Below are positions 1 to 8,132 of a stretch of 33,466 nt of DNA, one piece after another. The position numbers and the translations under genes were made by a program. Source of the stretch: Pseudomonadota bacterium (GTDB lineage Bacteria; Desulfobacterota; Desulfobulbia; Desulfobulbales; SURF-16); contig JAHILF010000104.1 of assembly GCA_018897105.1 (NCBI GenBank), positions 1 to 33,466 of the forward strand, given 5' to 3'. Below the pieces are notes generated by a model that was not told the DNA's origin, did not search any database, and saw only the letters and a program-made list of their open reading frames with translations. Position 1 is the first letter of the stretch, and the number at the start of each line of letters is the position of its first letter.

Positions 1-1
1 G

Positions 2-289
2 GGACAACGATTTTTTGTTGAACGCTCCTTTCAGGATGCCAAGGAAACAGCCGGCATGGATCATTACCAAGTTCGGGGCTGGCTGGCCTGGCATCATCAT
101 ATGGCCATGGTGATGATGTCCACGCTCTTTCTGTTGGAAACCAGAATGGAACAGAAGGAGACGCACCCGTTACTCAGTTGTCCTGACATTGCAAAATTGC
201 GTGCTCACTTTCTTCCACGGAGGGATAAACTCACGAAGAAGTCTTCGGTAAATGAGTGTCAGGCACCAGCAAAGGCAAGCATCCATTGA
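2..289 (+). CDS. IS701/IS4-type transposase, C-terminal part (5' end outside window)
   Basis: The reading frame is open from the first bases and ends at TGA 287-289, so only the last 95 or so residues are present. It begins with FVERSFQDAKETAGMDHYQV, which carries the glutamate-containing ER-FQDAK-GM-YQVR block typical of the C-terminal end of IS701-like DDE transposases. A WHHHMAMVMM segment, also common in that group, follows. In the family this region supplies the last acidic residue of the DDE active site, which cuts and joins DNA at the element's ends. Whether the full gene is intact cannot be seen. The lysine-rich tail after about residue 65 is not diagnostic. Family-level confidence is good; the exact IS group is less certain. 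Confidence 0.8.
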   Translation, partial: GQRFFVERSFQDAKETAGMDHYQVRGWLAWHHHMAMVMMSTLFLLETRMEQKETHPLLSCPDIAKLRAHFLPRRDKLTKKSSVNECQAPAKASIH

Positions 290-744
290 CTCTGCATACA
301 AACGGCAGAGTGATGGGTAATGTGACAAAGTAGAACTAAAACGGTAAATTTATAATTTTCATATCCTTTAGCTTGTTTTTTTAATGCATCTTCTTGTTAT
401 GAGGTGAACTTTTTATTGAGTTTAATTTTTTTTTTCCCACATATAATATAAAAGTAACATTTCGATTAAGAGGAAAAGTCGCATTACTAATTGATTTTAT
501 ATGTTTTTTGTCGTTGAGTGTGGTTTCAATTGTCAAAATCGCAAACTTGCTGTGCCTATAAAAAATATTTTATTCCAACGTTATGATGGTGGATTTCCAT
601 GTTGAGCTGAAGTTTTTTTTGTTGCATGCGTGGTACCCCCGCCCAGAGTATTTTTATTTTGCTGCAAAAACACGTCAGTTTTTGGGAAAGGCAACATCTA
701 TTAAACATGAACATGCTCAATATCATGAAACAGGAGGTGTGCTG
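290..744. other. IS right flank and AT-rich leader of the solute-binding protein gene
   Basis: No convincing gene lies here. A short hairpin (CTCTGC/GCAGAG, 290-310) directly follows the transposase stop, and the right end of the IS should fall in the next few tens of bases, but no partner repeat is visible to fix it. From about 345 the sequence turns strongly AT-rich. A perfect TATAAT lies at 442-447 with only a poor -35 (TTGAGT, 416-421, spacing 20), so a promoter for the downstream gene is possible but weak. An in-frame upstream extension from 583 has no ribosome binding site and is not taken as coding. Confidence 0.4.
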
Positions 745-1464
745 ATGAAACGAATGGGAATCTTTGTTCTATTGTTTCTCTGGGGGATGCATTGCAGTGC
801 GCTAGCGGCTGAGACACCCAAAGAAATTATGCTGGCAAGCGAGGAGTGGACTGATGCCACCAACAAGGACGGTACCGGTCTCTACTGGGACATTTTCAGG
901 GCGGTATATGAACCTGCCGGGGTGAAAGTTAATTTTATCATCCGTTCTTACGAGGGATCGATCAACCTGGTTACTACCAACAAAGCTGATGCGGTAGTCG
1001 GTTCGTACCTCAATGAGATCAAGGGGATGATTTATTCCAATGATGCCTTTGATGCTGATTCCATCGTTGCTTTGTTTAAAAAAGGCACCGTCAGCAGCTG
1101 GCAGGGTAAGGAATCGCTGAAGGGGAAAACGGTTGCCTACGTAAAAGGCTATTCGATTGCCAAATATCTTGGCGTCCCGGTTGAGCAAAAGGAGTTTGAC
1201 ACCCGAGAAAATATTCTGCAGATATTGGATAAAGGGCGGGTTGATTTTTACCTGGAGAACGAGACAGATCTGGACGAAGTTCTGGAATTGAAAATTGTCG
1301 ACAAGGATAAATTCCAGAAAGAGCCGGTGATGGAACTGGGACTTTATCTTGCCTTTCCGGATAATGACAAAGGCAAGGCCCTGAAGGCCATTTTTGACGA
1401 GGCGTACCCGAAACTCGAGGCCTCCGGTGAAATCCAGAAACTGAAGACAAAATGGAACTGGTAA
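745..1464 (+). CDS. Periplasmic solute-binding protein, family 3 (amino-acid-binding type)
   Basis: This gene encodes a 239-residue secreted protein. The start at 745 is chosen because AGGAGGTG (732-739) sits just before it and the protein then opens with a clean signal peptide (MKRMGIFVLLFLWGMHCSALAA, cut near residue 22). The mature part has the look of SBP_bac_3 proteins: IMLASEEWTDATN near the start, GLYWDIFRAVY, a central LKGKTVAYVKGYSIAKYLG hinge-like segment, and a helical end. Such proteins bind amino acids or related small solutes and deliver them to an ABC importer or to a membrane sensor. No permease or ATPase gene is adjacent. The next gene is a chemoreceptor, so a sensing role is inferred. 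The ligand is not predictable from what is visible. Confidence 0.8.
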   Translation: MKRMGIFVLLFLWGMHCSALAAETPKEIMLASEEWTDATNKDGTGLYWDIFRAVYEPAGVKVNFIIRSYEGSINLVTTNKADAVVGSYLNEIKGMIYSNDAFDADSIVALFKKGTVSSWQGKESLKGKTVAYVKGYSIAKYLGVPVEQKEFDTRENILQILDKGRVDFYLENETDLDEVLELKIVDKDKFQKEPVMELGLYLAFPDNDKGKALKAIFDEAYPKLEASGEIQKLKTKWNW

Positions 1465-1629
1465 GTCGACGGAGCCTCCAGACGGATGAGAACTGCGGTC
1501 GCAGTGCAAGAAAAAGCGTATCAGATAAAGCCCAACTGATGATTGCAATGAATAATGAATGACGAATACCATAAATCGTAAAGAATTATTTCGTATCTGT
1601 TCAATAATTCATGCATGCCGGAGAAAGTT

Positions 1630-3066
1630 ATGGGTTTTAAAAACCGTGTGAATCCCAGCGCAACAAGCGTTCAGACCAAGCTTGGTATTCTGGTCAATGC
1701 TGCCGCGACCCTTGCCCTTATGTCTTTTGCCGTTGTCAGTTATTTCATCAACAAGGCCAATATGGAGGCCGGGTTGGAAAAGTGTATCACTATGACTTCC
1801 CAACGTCTGGCTGAAAACCTGAAAAACCCACTGTGGAATCTCGATAAGGAGAAGGCTGACAATGTCATGTCGGTGGAAATGCTTGAAAAGCAGATTTATG
1901 CCGTCATTGTCTGGGAAAATGATGGGAAAACACTGTTTTTGGGAAAAAAGAGAAATGCTGAAGGTAAAATCGTCGATTTTACCGGTCAGGTCTCCGGGGA
2001 TTTGAAAACCAAACGCGTTGATGTGGTCAAGGATGAAGAAAAACTAGGAGTTGTCGATGTTTTCCTCAGCACATCATACATGAAAGCGAGTCTTTACCGG
2101 TCGACGCTTAACATTATATATGCAGTGGTGATATTGAATGTTGTTCTAGCCGCCCTCATGTTTCTGGCCTTCAGAAAGGTGCTTACCAATCCTCTCCGGA
2201 GGGCCATTGGCGCGATAAACCATAGCAGAGATCAGCTGGCGGTAACAAGCGAACAGGTTGAGACGGCCAGCAGATCTCTGGCGGATGGAGCCCAGAATCA
2301 GGCTTCCTCTCTGCACGAAACCTCATCTTCCCTTGATGAAATTTCTTCCATGATCGAGATGAATGCCGAGAATTCGCGAAAGGCCAATGATCTTATGCAG
2401 GAAACAAATCAGGTGATCAGCAAGGCAAACAGCGTGATGTCCGAACTGACCGCATCCATGGAAAAGATTTATAAATCAAGTGAGGAATCATCCAAAATCA
2501 TCAAAACAATTGATGAAATTGCCTTCCAGACCAATATTTTGGCACTGAATGCCGCGGTTGAGGCGGCCAGGGCCGGTCAGGCCGGCGTCGGCTTTGCCGT
2601 GGTGGCCGATGAGGTGCGCAATCTGGCCATGCGATCGGCAACGGCAGCCAGAAACACCAATGATCTCATTGCCAACACCGGGGATTTGATAAAAAAAGGT
2701 ACCCATCTGGTAAAAGATACGGAAAATTCATTTTCCGAAGTGACAGAGAATGCCAGCCAAGTCGGCAGCTTCCTAAATGATATTGCCACTGCTTCAAAGG
2801 AACAGGCCCAGGGAATCGAATATATCAATAAAGCCGTAGCCGAGATGACCGGAGTCACCCAGGATAATTCGGAAACAGTGGCCTATCTGTCTGAGGCATC
2901 ACAGATCACCAATCAACAGGTGGGCGAGGTGAAAGAGGTGATAGACGAGCTGGCCAATCTTATTGGTCAGAAGACTTCCGCCTTTGAAGCCGTTGAAAAG
3001 ATCAAAGCTGATAGACATCTGACGTTGTCAGACGATAGCATCGTCCCGGCTGAGACCGAAGTTTGA
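1630..3066 (+). CDS. Methyl-accepting chemotaxis protein without a HAMP domain
   Basis: The start at 1630 is preferred over ATG 1615 because GGAG (1620-1623) is six bases before it; this gives 478 residues. TM1 is about 18-40, followed by a small periplasmic domain of about 115 residues carrying [10 protein letters not shown], then TM2 about 160-183. Only a short [10 protein letters not shown] linker separates TM2 from the long coiled-coil signalling domain, so a full HAMP domain seems absent. The conserved hairpin tip is intact ([20 protein letters not shown] through [13 protein letters not shown], about 294-333). In this family the tip binds CheA and CheW and controls flagellar or similar responses. 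The gene follows the solute-binding protein on the same strand after 165 bases. A small perfect palindrome (1492-1505) lies between them, and no clear terminator does, so cotranscription is possible. Confidence 0.9.
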   Translation: MGFKNRVNPSATSVQTKLGILVNAAATLALMSFAVVSYFINKANMEAGLEKCITMTSQRLAENLKNPLWNLDKEKADNVMSVEMLEKQIYAVIVWENDGKTLFLGKKRNAEGKIVDFTGQVSGDLKTKRVDVVKDEEKLGVVDVFLSTSYMKASLYRSTLNIIYAVVILNVVLAALMFLAFRKVLTNPLRRAIGAINHSRDQLAVTSEQVETASRSLADGAQNQASSLHETSSSLDEISSMIEMNAENSRKANDLMQETNQVISKANSVMSELTASMEKIYKSSEESSKIIKTIDEIAFQTNILALNAAVEAARAGQAGVGFAVVADEVRNLAMRSATAARNTNDLIANTGDLIKKGTHLVKDTENSFSEVTENASQVGSFLNDIATASKEQAQGIEYINKAVAEMTGVTQDNSETVAYLSEASQITNQQVGEVKEVIDELANLIGQKTSAFEAVEKIKADRHLTLSDDSIVPAETEV

Positions 3067-3178
3067 GGGCAGGAATTTTAAAGTCGGCTTTGCCAACTAC
3101 GGTGTTCCCGTAAATTTTTTTCAAAAAGACCATGCCGTACCATGGTAAAATAGCAGAAGTAGTTGCTCACCTGCAAAA

Positions 3179-4288
3179 TCACCTCTGCTGCTGGCTGCCC
3201 AGCCAGTAAGGATCGGCTACTGCCTGCCGGTAGGCCGACAGGGCCTCCGGAGAAGAGTTGACCCTTAAGTTGGAATGCGTTTCATCTTTATTTTGCCAGC
3301 GTTCATGCCAGTAAACCGCGGCCTTTACCCGCGGATACTTCTTTTTGTAAGCGGTAAAAGCCTGTGCAAACCAGGCAGCCTTATCACCTGCTTTCGGGAA
3401 CTCCCCGACCCCCCACTCGGCAACGATAAGCGGTTTGGCGGTATCAAGTAGACAGAGTTCCTTGTAACCGTTGTCCATGGCCTGTTCAAACGAAATCCAC
3501 CGGCTATCGGGAAAGAGCTTGCCGTAAACGCTCAGAGCCAGAATGTCTACCATATCAGACCCGGGATAATACTGACTCAGGGCGTTCCACTTGGTGGCTG
3601 GAACCGAAAAGTTGTTGGCATGGAATACCCAGAGGATCTTACCGGCACCACGTGCTCTTACCCGTTCTACCACATAACGATAAGTCTGTTTGAAAAGTTC
3701 CGGTCCGGCATATCTGGCGGGTTGGTCCGGGGCGGAGACGGGCTGTCCTCCTCCGTAATGCACGCCGGACCAAGGAAACCATTGACCGTTCATCTCCAGG
3801 CCCAAGGATACCAGCAGCGGTTTATCGATGGCGCGTGCCTCATCAGCCCATTTATCGATATATTTGTCCCACTTGCCGGCCAGAATGTTATTCAGACTGA
3901 AACGGTCAGGCGGTCTCCCTTCCTCATAAGGCAGGTCCCAGGGTGACCAGAAGATCAGCGGAATGGAACCATGGCGAATAATGAGTCCCATATTTTTTTT
4001 CGGGAATTTCTGTTCCCCCCAATAACTTGAGGAGGCAATGATGGCCTGGTGTTTACCGACCATGGTTTCGAATTTTTCAATGGCCTCGAGCGTCACATCA
4101 TCTTCGTAATCCCCGAAGTCGATGTAGGCCCCGGTAAAAGCGCCGGTAGCGGGAAAATCAACGGTGATGCTTTCCCTGGCGCCCGTTTTGCCGGATGGGG
4201 TGGCGGGTTCCTGATTGTCGCAACCGGCCAACAGAACCAGCAAAGACAACAGCAAAGCGGCCGGCAGTTTTAAAGGGGGAAAAAGCAT
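3179..4288 (-). CDS. Glycoside hydrolase family 26-like lipoprotein
   Basis: This is a 369-residue protein with a lipoprotein signal: a hydrophobic run followed by the lipobox LLAGC, with lipidated Cys23. Asp follows the cysteine, which by the E. coli rule could mean inner-membrane retention. The catalytic region resembles clan GH-A, GH26 enzymes. LGLEMNGQWFPWSG supplies the acid/base Glu165, and KPLIVAEWGVGEFP supplies the nucleophile Glu291. Family members cut beta-mannan or mixed beta-glucans, and relatives occur in exopolysaccharide loci. The gene lies 67 bases downstream of the deacetylase/synthase gene on the same strand with no terminator seen between, so it probably acts on that polymer at the membrane or in the periplasm. 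The ribosome binding site (GGTGAT) is weak. Substrate unknown. Confidence 0.75.
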   Translation of the reverse strand: MLFPPLKLPAALLLSLLVLLAGCDNQEPATPSGKTGARESITVDFPATGAFTGAYIDFGDYEDDVTLEAIEKFETMVGKHQAIIASSSYWGEQKFPKKNMGLIIRHGSIPLIFWSPWDLPYEEGRPPDRFSLNNILAGKWDKYIDKWADEARAIDKPLLVSLGLEMNGQWFPWSGVHYGGGQPVSAPDQPARYAGPELFKQTYRYVVERVRARGAGKILWVFHANNFSVPATKWNALSQYYPGSDMVDILALSVYGKLFPDSRWISFEQAMDNGYKELCLLDTAKPLIVAEWGVGEFPKAGDKAAWFAQAFTAYKKKYPRVKAAVYWHERWQNKDETHSNLRVNSSPEALSAYRQAVADPYWLGSQQQR

Positions 4289-4355
4289 TTTATCACCAAT
4301 CGATACCTGACTGTCGTTTTCGTAAAACCATCTTTATCATCACTGGAAAAATATT

Positions 4356-7300
4356 TTAGTTTTTAAGAGTAATAGAGGCGGACCTTTCCAGCTTGCCCCA
4401 GCCGACCAGGGCACCTTTGACGGCCCTGCTAATTGATTTCCATACCACCCAGGCCAGCAGTGGACGGTAAAGAAAACGCATGGGCAGGATGCGCCAGGCT
4501 GCCTTGAGAGACTCTCCCTCCATCCAGCACGCCAATGCCGCCAGTAACAGGTCCATGGCAAGAAAAGCAACTAAGTACAGTAAAATGGCGATTTGCATGC
4601 CAAAAAACAGGGAAAACAGCAGCAGACCGTCGACCAGTGGGCTGACGGCCACCAGTAGTATCTGAAAAAGCCATATGGAAGGCAGACTGAACCAGCCAAG
4701 TGCTCTGTGTCTCGGGTTGCCGACCAGATCGCGGTGTTTCCAAAGACACTGCAGGGTGCCGAAAGCCCAGCGAAAACGTTGTTTGGCCAAGGCGGAGAAG
4801 TTTTCCGGCGCCTCTGTCCACGCCACGGCTCGTGGTGCATAGGCGATCCGGTAACCGGCGCGATGCAGGCTCAGCGTCAGGTCCGTATCTTCAGCCAGGG
4901 TGTCGCTGCTGATCCCGCCGGCGGCCATAACGGCAGAGCGGCGCCAGGCGCTTACCGCACCCGGCACCACCGTGATACAGTTAAGCTGCTGGTATGCCCG
5001 TCTGTCAAGATTAAACCCGCAGGTATATTCCAGATCCTGGAAACGGGCGACAAGGGTCTGTTTGTTGCCGACCTTGACATGCCCTGATACGGCCCCGATG
5101 CGTTCATCACGCATTGGCTGTACCAGATGGATGATGGTATCGGGCTGGAAAATCGTATCAGCGTCGAGAGTCACAATGATCTCATGGGCCGCGGTATGGA
5201 ATCCGGCACGGAGGGCGCGGGCCTTACCCAGGTTCTTGTCCTGAGAAAGCAGCGTGATGCGGTTATCTTCAGCTGCGATTTTCGCTACCGCCGATGCTGT
5301 CCGGTCAGTGGAGCCATCATCGACCACGATGATATCCATTGTGCCGGCATAGTCTGTACGTAGAAGGTTTTCCAGAGTGCGAGCGACCACCTTTTCTTCA
5401 TTATAGGCGGCAATGACAATACTGATCGGCGGCTGGAAGTCATCGGGCGCGGCAGTCGGGGGAGAGAGGTGGCGATGCCTGTGGCTCTGGGCAAGGATTG
5501 CCACGAACAGGGTGCGCAGGGTAATCAGAATGGTGGCCACGATCATGAAGGCCCAGCCAAGTTCTCCGACTGCATGCATGATCTTAAAGCCGCTGTCACC
5601 GATCAGTCGCTGAAGCGGCTGATGATTTTCCGGTAACGGCGGCATGAGTGATGAGGCGGATGCACCCAGCAGCCGGCCGAGGGAAACCACTTGATCGCCG
5701 CGGGCCTCAAGATAATCGATGATCAACGGCAGGGCGGCGACGGTCTGGTGGCGGTTGCCGCCGGCATCGTGCAGCAGAATGACATTGCCCTGGAGTCGCT
5801 GCTCCTTTACCCGTTGGACAATGGCATCCACTCCGGGCTGTGACCAGTCTTCAGGGTCAATATCGCTGGACACCGTGAGATAGCCAAGCCCCTGGGCAAT
5901 TTTTATCGGCACCAGTTCCTCCGGAGCATGGGGCTCGGAATCGGCGTTGTATGGCGGCCGGAAAAGAAAAGTTGAGCGGCGGGTGATCGTTTCAATGAGA
6001 CGCCGGGTGGCATTAAGTTCCAGTCGGGCCCGTTCAGCGGAAACCTCGGCCAGATTCGGATGAGTGTATGTATGCACGCCGATCTCATGCCCTTCCCTGA
6101 CGATTCTCTCGACAATCTCAGGATTTCTCTCCATCCGCTCACCCACCATGAAAAAGGATGCCGTGACGCCTCTGGACTTGAGGATATCGAGCACAGCCGG
6201 GGTCCATTTGGAGTCGGGACCGTCATCAAAGGAGATCGCTACCTCATCGGGTTGTCCATTGCCCTGGTGGTTGATAGTGGTGTAGGAGGGGAAAACCCGG
6301 TAAGTGTGGGTGAGTTTTCCGCCGGTATCCTCTGCTATCTCCCGGTAACCGTTGGCGTGATTGTCCTCTATCATCAGAAAGTTTCCGCTGCCCAACTGGG
6401 CCACAGCATCCTGCGGAACAAGGGGACGGAGGAAGTCCAGCGCGGCGGACGGTAGAGGAGCGGTACGAGCCAGGGGCAGGACCTGCCAGACGGCAGGATC
6501 TTCGGTTCCCAGACGCGAGAGGGCAATACCACCGGCATGCAGCCCACGGGCGGAACAGATCTGGTTAAAAAACGTCACACCATCCAGGAACCAGACCGTG
6601 TGCTCTGTCTCTCCATCCATATAGGAGAAGCGAGGATTGTCCGCGGGCTGCCGGGAACGGCAGTCATGCAGACCGGCCCGGCCGGCCCGGGTCAGGACAT
6701 CGGCAAAGCCGATGGTATGCGCCTCTTTTTGTCCCTGTGCCCAGTCGTATCCGTAGGCGCCGATGCCCACCACCCATTGCGCAGGTTTGCCGTAAGCAAG
6801 AAGGGTCTGCAGCCAGCCGTCAAACCAAGGCTGGGAGGCGATGGGACCGGGAGGATCGACTTCTGAATTTTCATCATGCAGCACAGCTACAAAACGATCG
6901 ACAACAGGGGAGAGGTTTTCAAGGTCAAAGGCTTTCAGTTCAAGCCCCACGGGGATACACAGCCAGAGCTCCATTTTCTGCTGGTGGAGGGCATCAGCCA
7001 GACGGGAGAGCAGGAGAGTAAGAGACTGTTGATAAGCGGGGTCCATCTGGTTCCAGTCAATGAGCACCCCCCCGGCCTCCGCCTCCATGAGATGGTCAAG
7101 CAAGCGGGCGATAAATCGATCCTGTCGGGCCTGCGGGCCATTGATCAGACCTTCGACGGCTTCTGGTTGCCAGGTGTCACCGACAAGGTTGCGCAGGAGC
7201 GGCAATACGATAATATTTTTTTCTCTGGCCACATCCAGCACCCGCCGGTCTGGTTTCACCTGCAGGGTTCCTTCACCATCGATAAGTGTCATCCATTCCG

Positions 7301-7736
7301 GGCTGATATGGGTCAGTTGCCCGGCATGCGCCACGAGCGAATCATAACTGTCCGGATCCCAGCTGACGTAGAAGCCAAGATGCACCTCGGGGACTGCGCT
7401 ATCCATTTCAGGTGGGGCAGGGATCTTGGTCGTTGCGGAGGCTGGCGAAAGCCCTTTGGTTTTGGTGAAACGCAGCCAGAGCGGCGCAGGTGCAGCAGGA
7501 GAAGTGAGATTGTCCTGAGGCTTCATGCCGCTACGTAAATGAGCCCGGAGTTGCTGTACAGCCTCAGGCAACTGCAACTTGGGCGTTATGATGAGATATC
7601 TGACAAAAACCACACTCCCCAGGAAAAAAAGCGAACCGGCGATCAGCAGCGCAAGTCGCAGACGCGGCCAACGTTTGCCTTTCACATCTCGGAAAATAAA
7701 TAACGAATCATTAAGGTCAGCCATGGAGCGTTCCAT
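4356..7736 (-). CDS. Trimodular GH18-like / CE4 deacetylase / GT2 membrane polysaccharide synthase
   Basis: This 1126-residue protein has three enzyme modules in one chain. After a cytoplasmic basic start and TM about 28-50 comes a GH18-like barrel (about 116-420). Its catalytic motif is degenerate: in GGVLIDWNQ the expected acid Glu is Asn229. Next is a NodB-type deacetylase with all five motifs: SFDDGPD (502-508), HTYTHP (555-560), RPPYN (593-597), DIDPEDW (625-631) and ILLHDAGG (653-660). TM about 726-750 leads back to the cytoplasm and a processive GT2 domain with VVDDGST (804-810), LDADT (857-861), AEDTD (948-952) and QRFRW (986-990), then several TM helices. The topology places the synthase inside and the deacetylase and GH18-like domain in the periplasm, as expected for making and trimming a GlcNAc-type polymer. 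It heads a two-gene unit with the GH26-like lipoprotein. An alternative start at M5 (7724) is possible. Confidence 0.88.
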   Translation of the reverse strand: MERSMADLNDSLFIFRDVKGKRWPRLRLALLIAGSLFFLGSVVFVRYLIITPKLQLPEAVQQLRAHLRSGMKPQDNLTSPAAPAPLWLRFTKTKGLSPASATTKIPAPPEMDSAVPEVHLGFYVSWDPDSYDSLVAHAGQLTHISPEWMTLIDGEGTLQVKPDRRVLDVAREKNIIVLPLLRNLVGDTWQPEAVEGLINGPQARQDRFIARLLDHLMEAEAGGVLIDWNQMDPAYQQSLTLLLSRLADALHQQKMELWLCIPVGLELKAFDLENLSPVVDRFVAVLHDENSEVDPPGPIASQPWFDGWLQTLLAYGKPAQWVVGIGAYGYDWAQGQKEAHTIGFADVLTRAGRAGLHDCRSRQPADNPRFSYMDGETEHTVWFLDGVTFFNQICSARGLHAGGIALSRLGTEDPAVWQVLPLARTAPLPSAALDFLRPLVPQDAVAQLGSGNFLMIEDNHANGYREIAEDTGGKLTHTYRVFPSYTTINHQGNGQPDEVAISFDDGPDSKWTPAVLDILKSRGVTASFFMVGERMERNPEIVERIVREGHEIGVHTYTHPNLAEVSAERARLELNATRRLIETITRRSTFLFRPPYNADSEPHAPEELVPIKIAQGLGYLTVSSDIDPEDWSQPGVDAIVQRVKEQRLQGNVILLHDAGGNRHQTVAALPLIIDYLEARGDQVVSLGRLLGASASSLMPPLPENHQPLQRLIGDSGFKIMHAVGELGWAFMIVATILITLRTLFVAILAQSHRHRHLSPPTAAPDDFQPPISIVIAAYNEEKVVARTLENLLRTDYAGTMDIIVVDDGSTDRTASAVAKIAAEDNRITLLSQDKNLGKARALRAGFHTAAHEIIVTLDADTIFQPDTIIHLVQPMRDERIGAVSGHVKVGNKQTLVARFQDLEYTCGFNLDRRAYQQLNCITVVPGAVSAWRRSAVMAAGGISSDTLAEDTDLTLSLHRAGYRIAYAPRAVAWTEAPENFSALAKQRFRWAFGTLQCLWKHRDLVGNPRHRALGWFSLPSIWLFQILLVAVSPLVDGLLLFSLFFGMQIAILLYLVAFLAMDLLLAALACWMEGESLKAAWRILPMRFLYRPLLAWVVWKSISRAVKGALVGWGKLERSASITLKN

Positions 7737-8132
7737 ATACTGTTGTGTAAACGGGGGTATACCCTTGTTTATCTTTTGGGATACGGATCGGTGTTTTTTG
7801 AGGGATTCAGAAGCCGGTTTAACCAGGCAAAGGGATGCTTCCGGGCTGCATCGTCAGTAAATAGAATAGCCATAATTTAATAATTTGAGATATCTACCAC
7901 GGAAGAAAAGAGGATACAAGGGCGATTTGATGGACCCTGGCAACACCAGTTACTGGCAGCCGGTTGCACAATAAAAAAAACGCGCAGCCGATGCTGCGCG
8001 TTTTTGATGAAAATATTACTATCTTATCTCAAGGGCCGTTGCGAAATAACCATTACCTCTCTAAACCATTTCGTGACGGCCCTCTATACCATTCACAGTT
8101 TTGCCATGTATCAGATATTTTTTTACACCGGC
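7737..8132. other. Intergenic region between the polysaccharide and symporter units
   Basis: About 400 bases without a credible gene on either strand. It should hold the promoter and 5' leader of the deacetylase/synthase gene (reading leftward from about 7900) and the 3' end of the symporter transcript. Apart from the strong hairpin at 7973-8005 no defined element stands out. No clear sigma-70 promoter could be picked. Confidence 0.4.
7973..8005 (-). terminator. Intrinsic terminator of the symporter transcript (possibly bidirectional)
   Basis: A perfect 8-bp GC-rich stem (CGCGCAGC, 7981-7988, pairing with 7993-8000) has a 4-base loop, flanked by eight A on the left and five T on the right. 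Read on the minus strand it gives a hairpin followed by eight U, 128 bases after the symporter stop codon. Confidence 0.88.

Noticed and set aside
583-744. N-terminal extension of the solute-binding protein frame
   Set aside because: ATG 745 has a strong ribosome site and starts a clean signal peptide; the extension would bury it and has no ribosome site.
802-1572. 256-codon frame opposite the solute-binding protein gene
   Set aside because: It is a mirror of a well-supported coding gene, and its product shows no recognisable domain.
7741-7970. Possible cyclic-di-GMP (GEMM) riboswitch upstream of the polysaccharide synthase
   Set aside because: A few words resemble parts of GEMM (GCAAAG, AGCCGG) but they are in the wrong order and no consistent fold was found on either strand.
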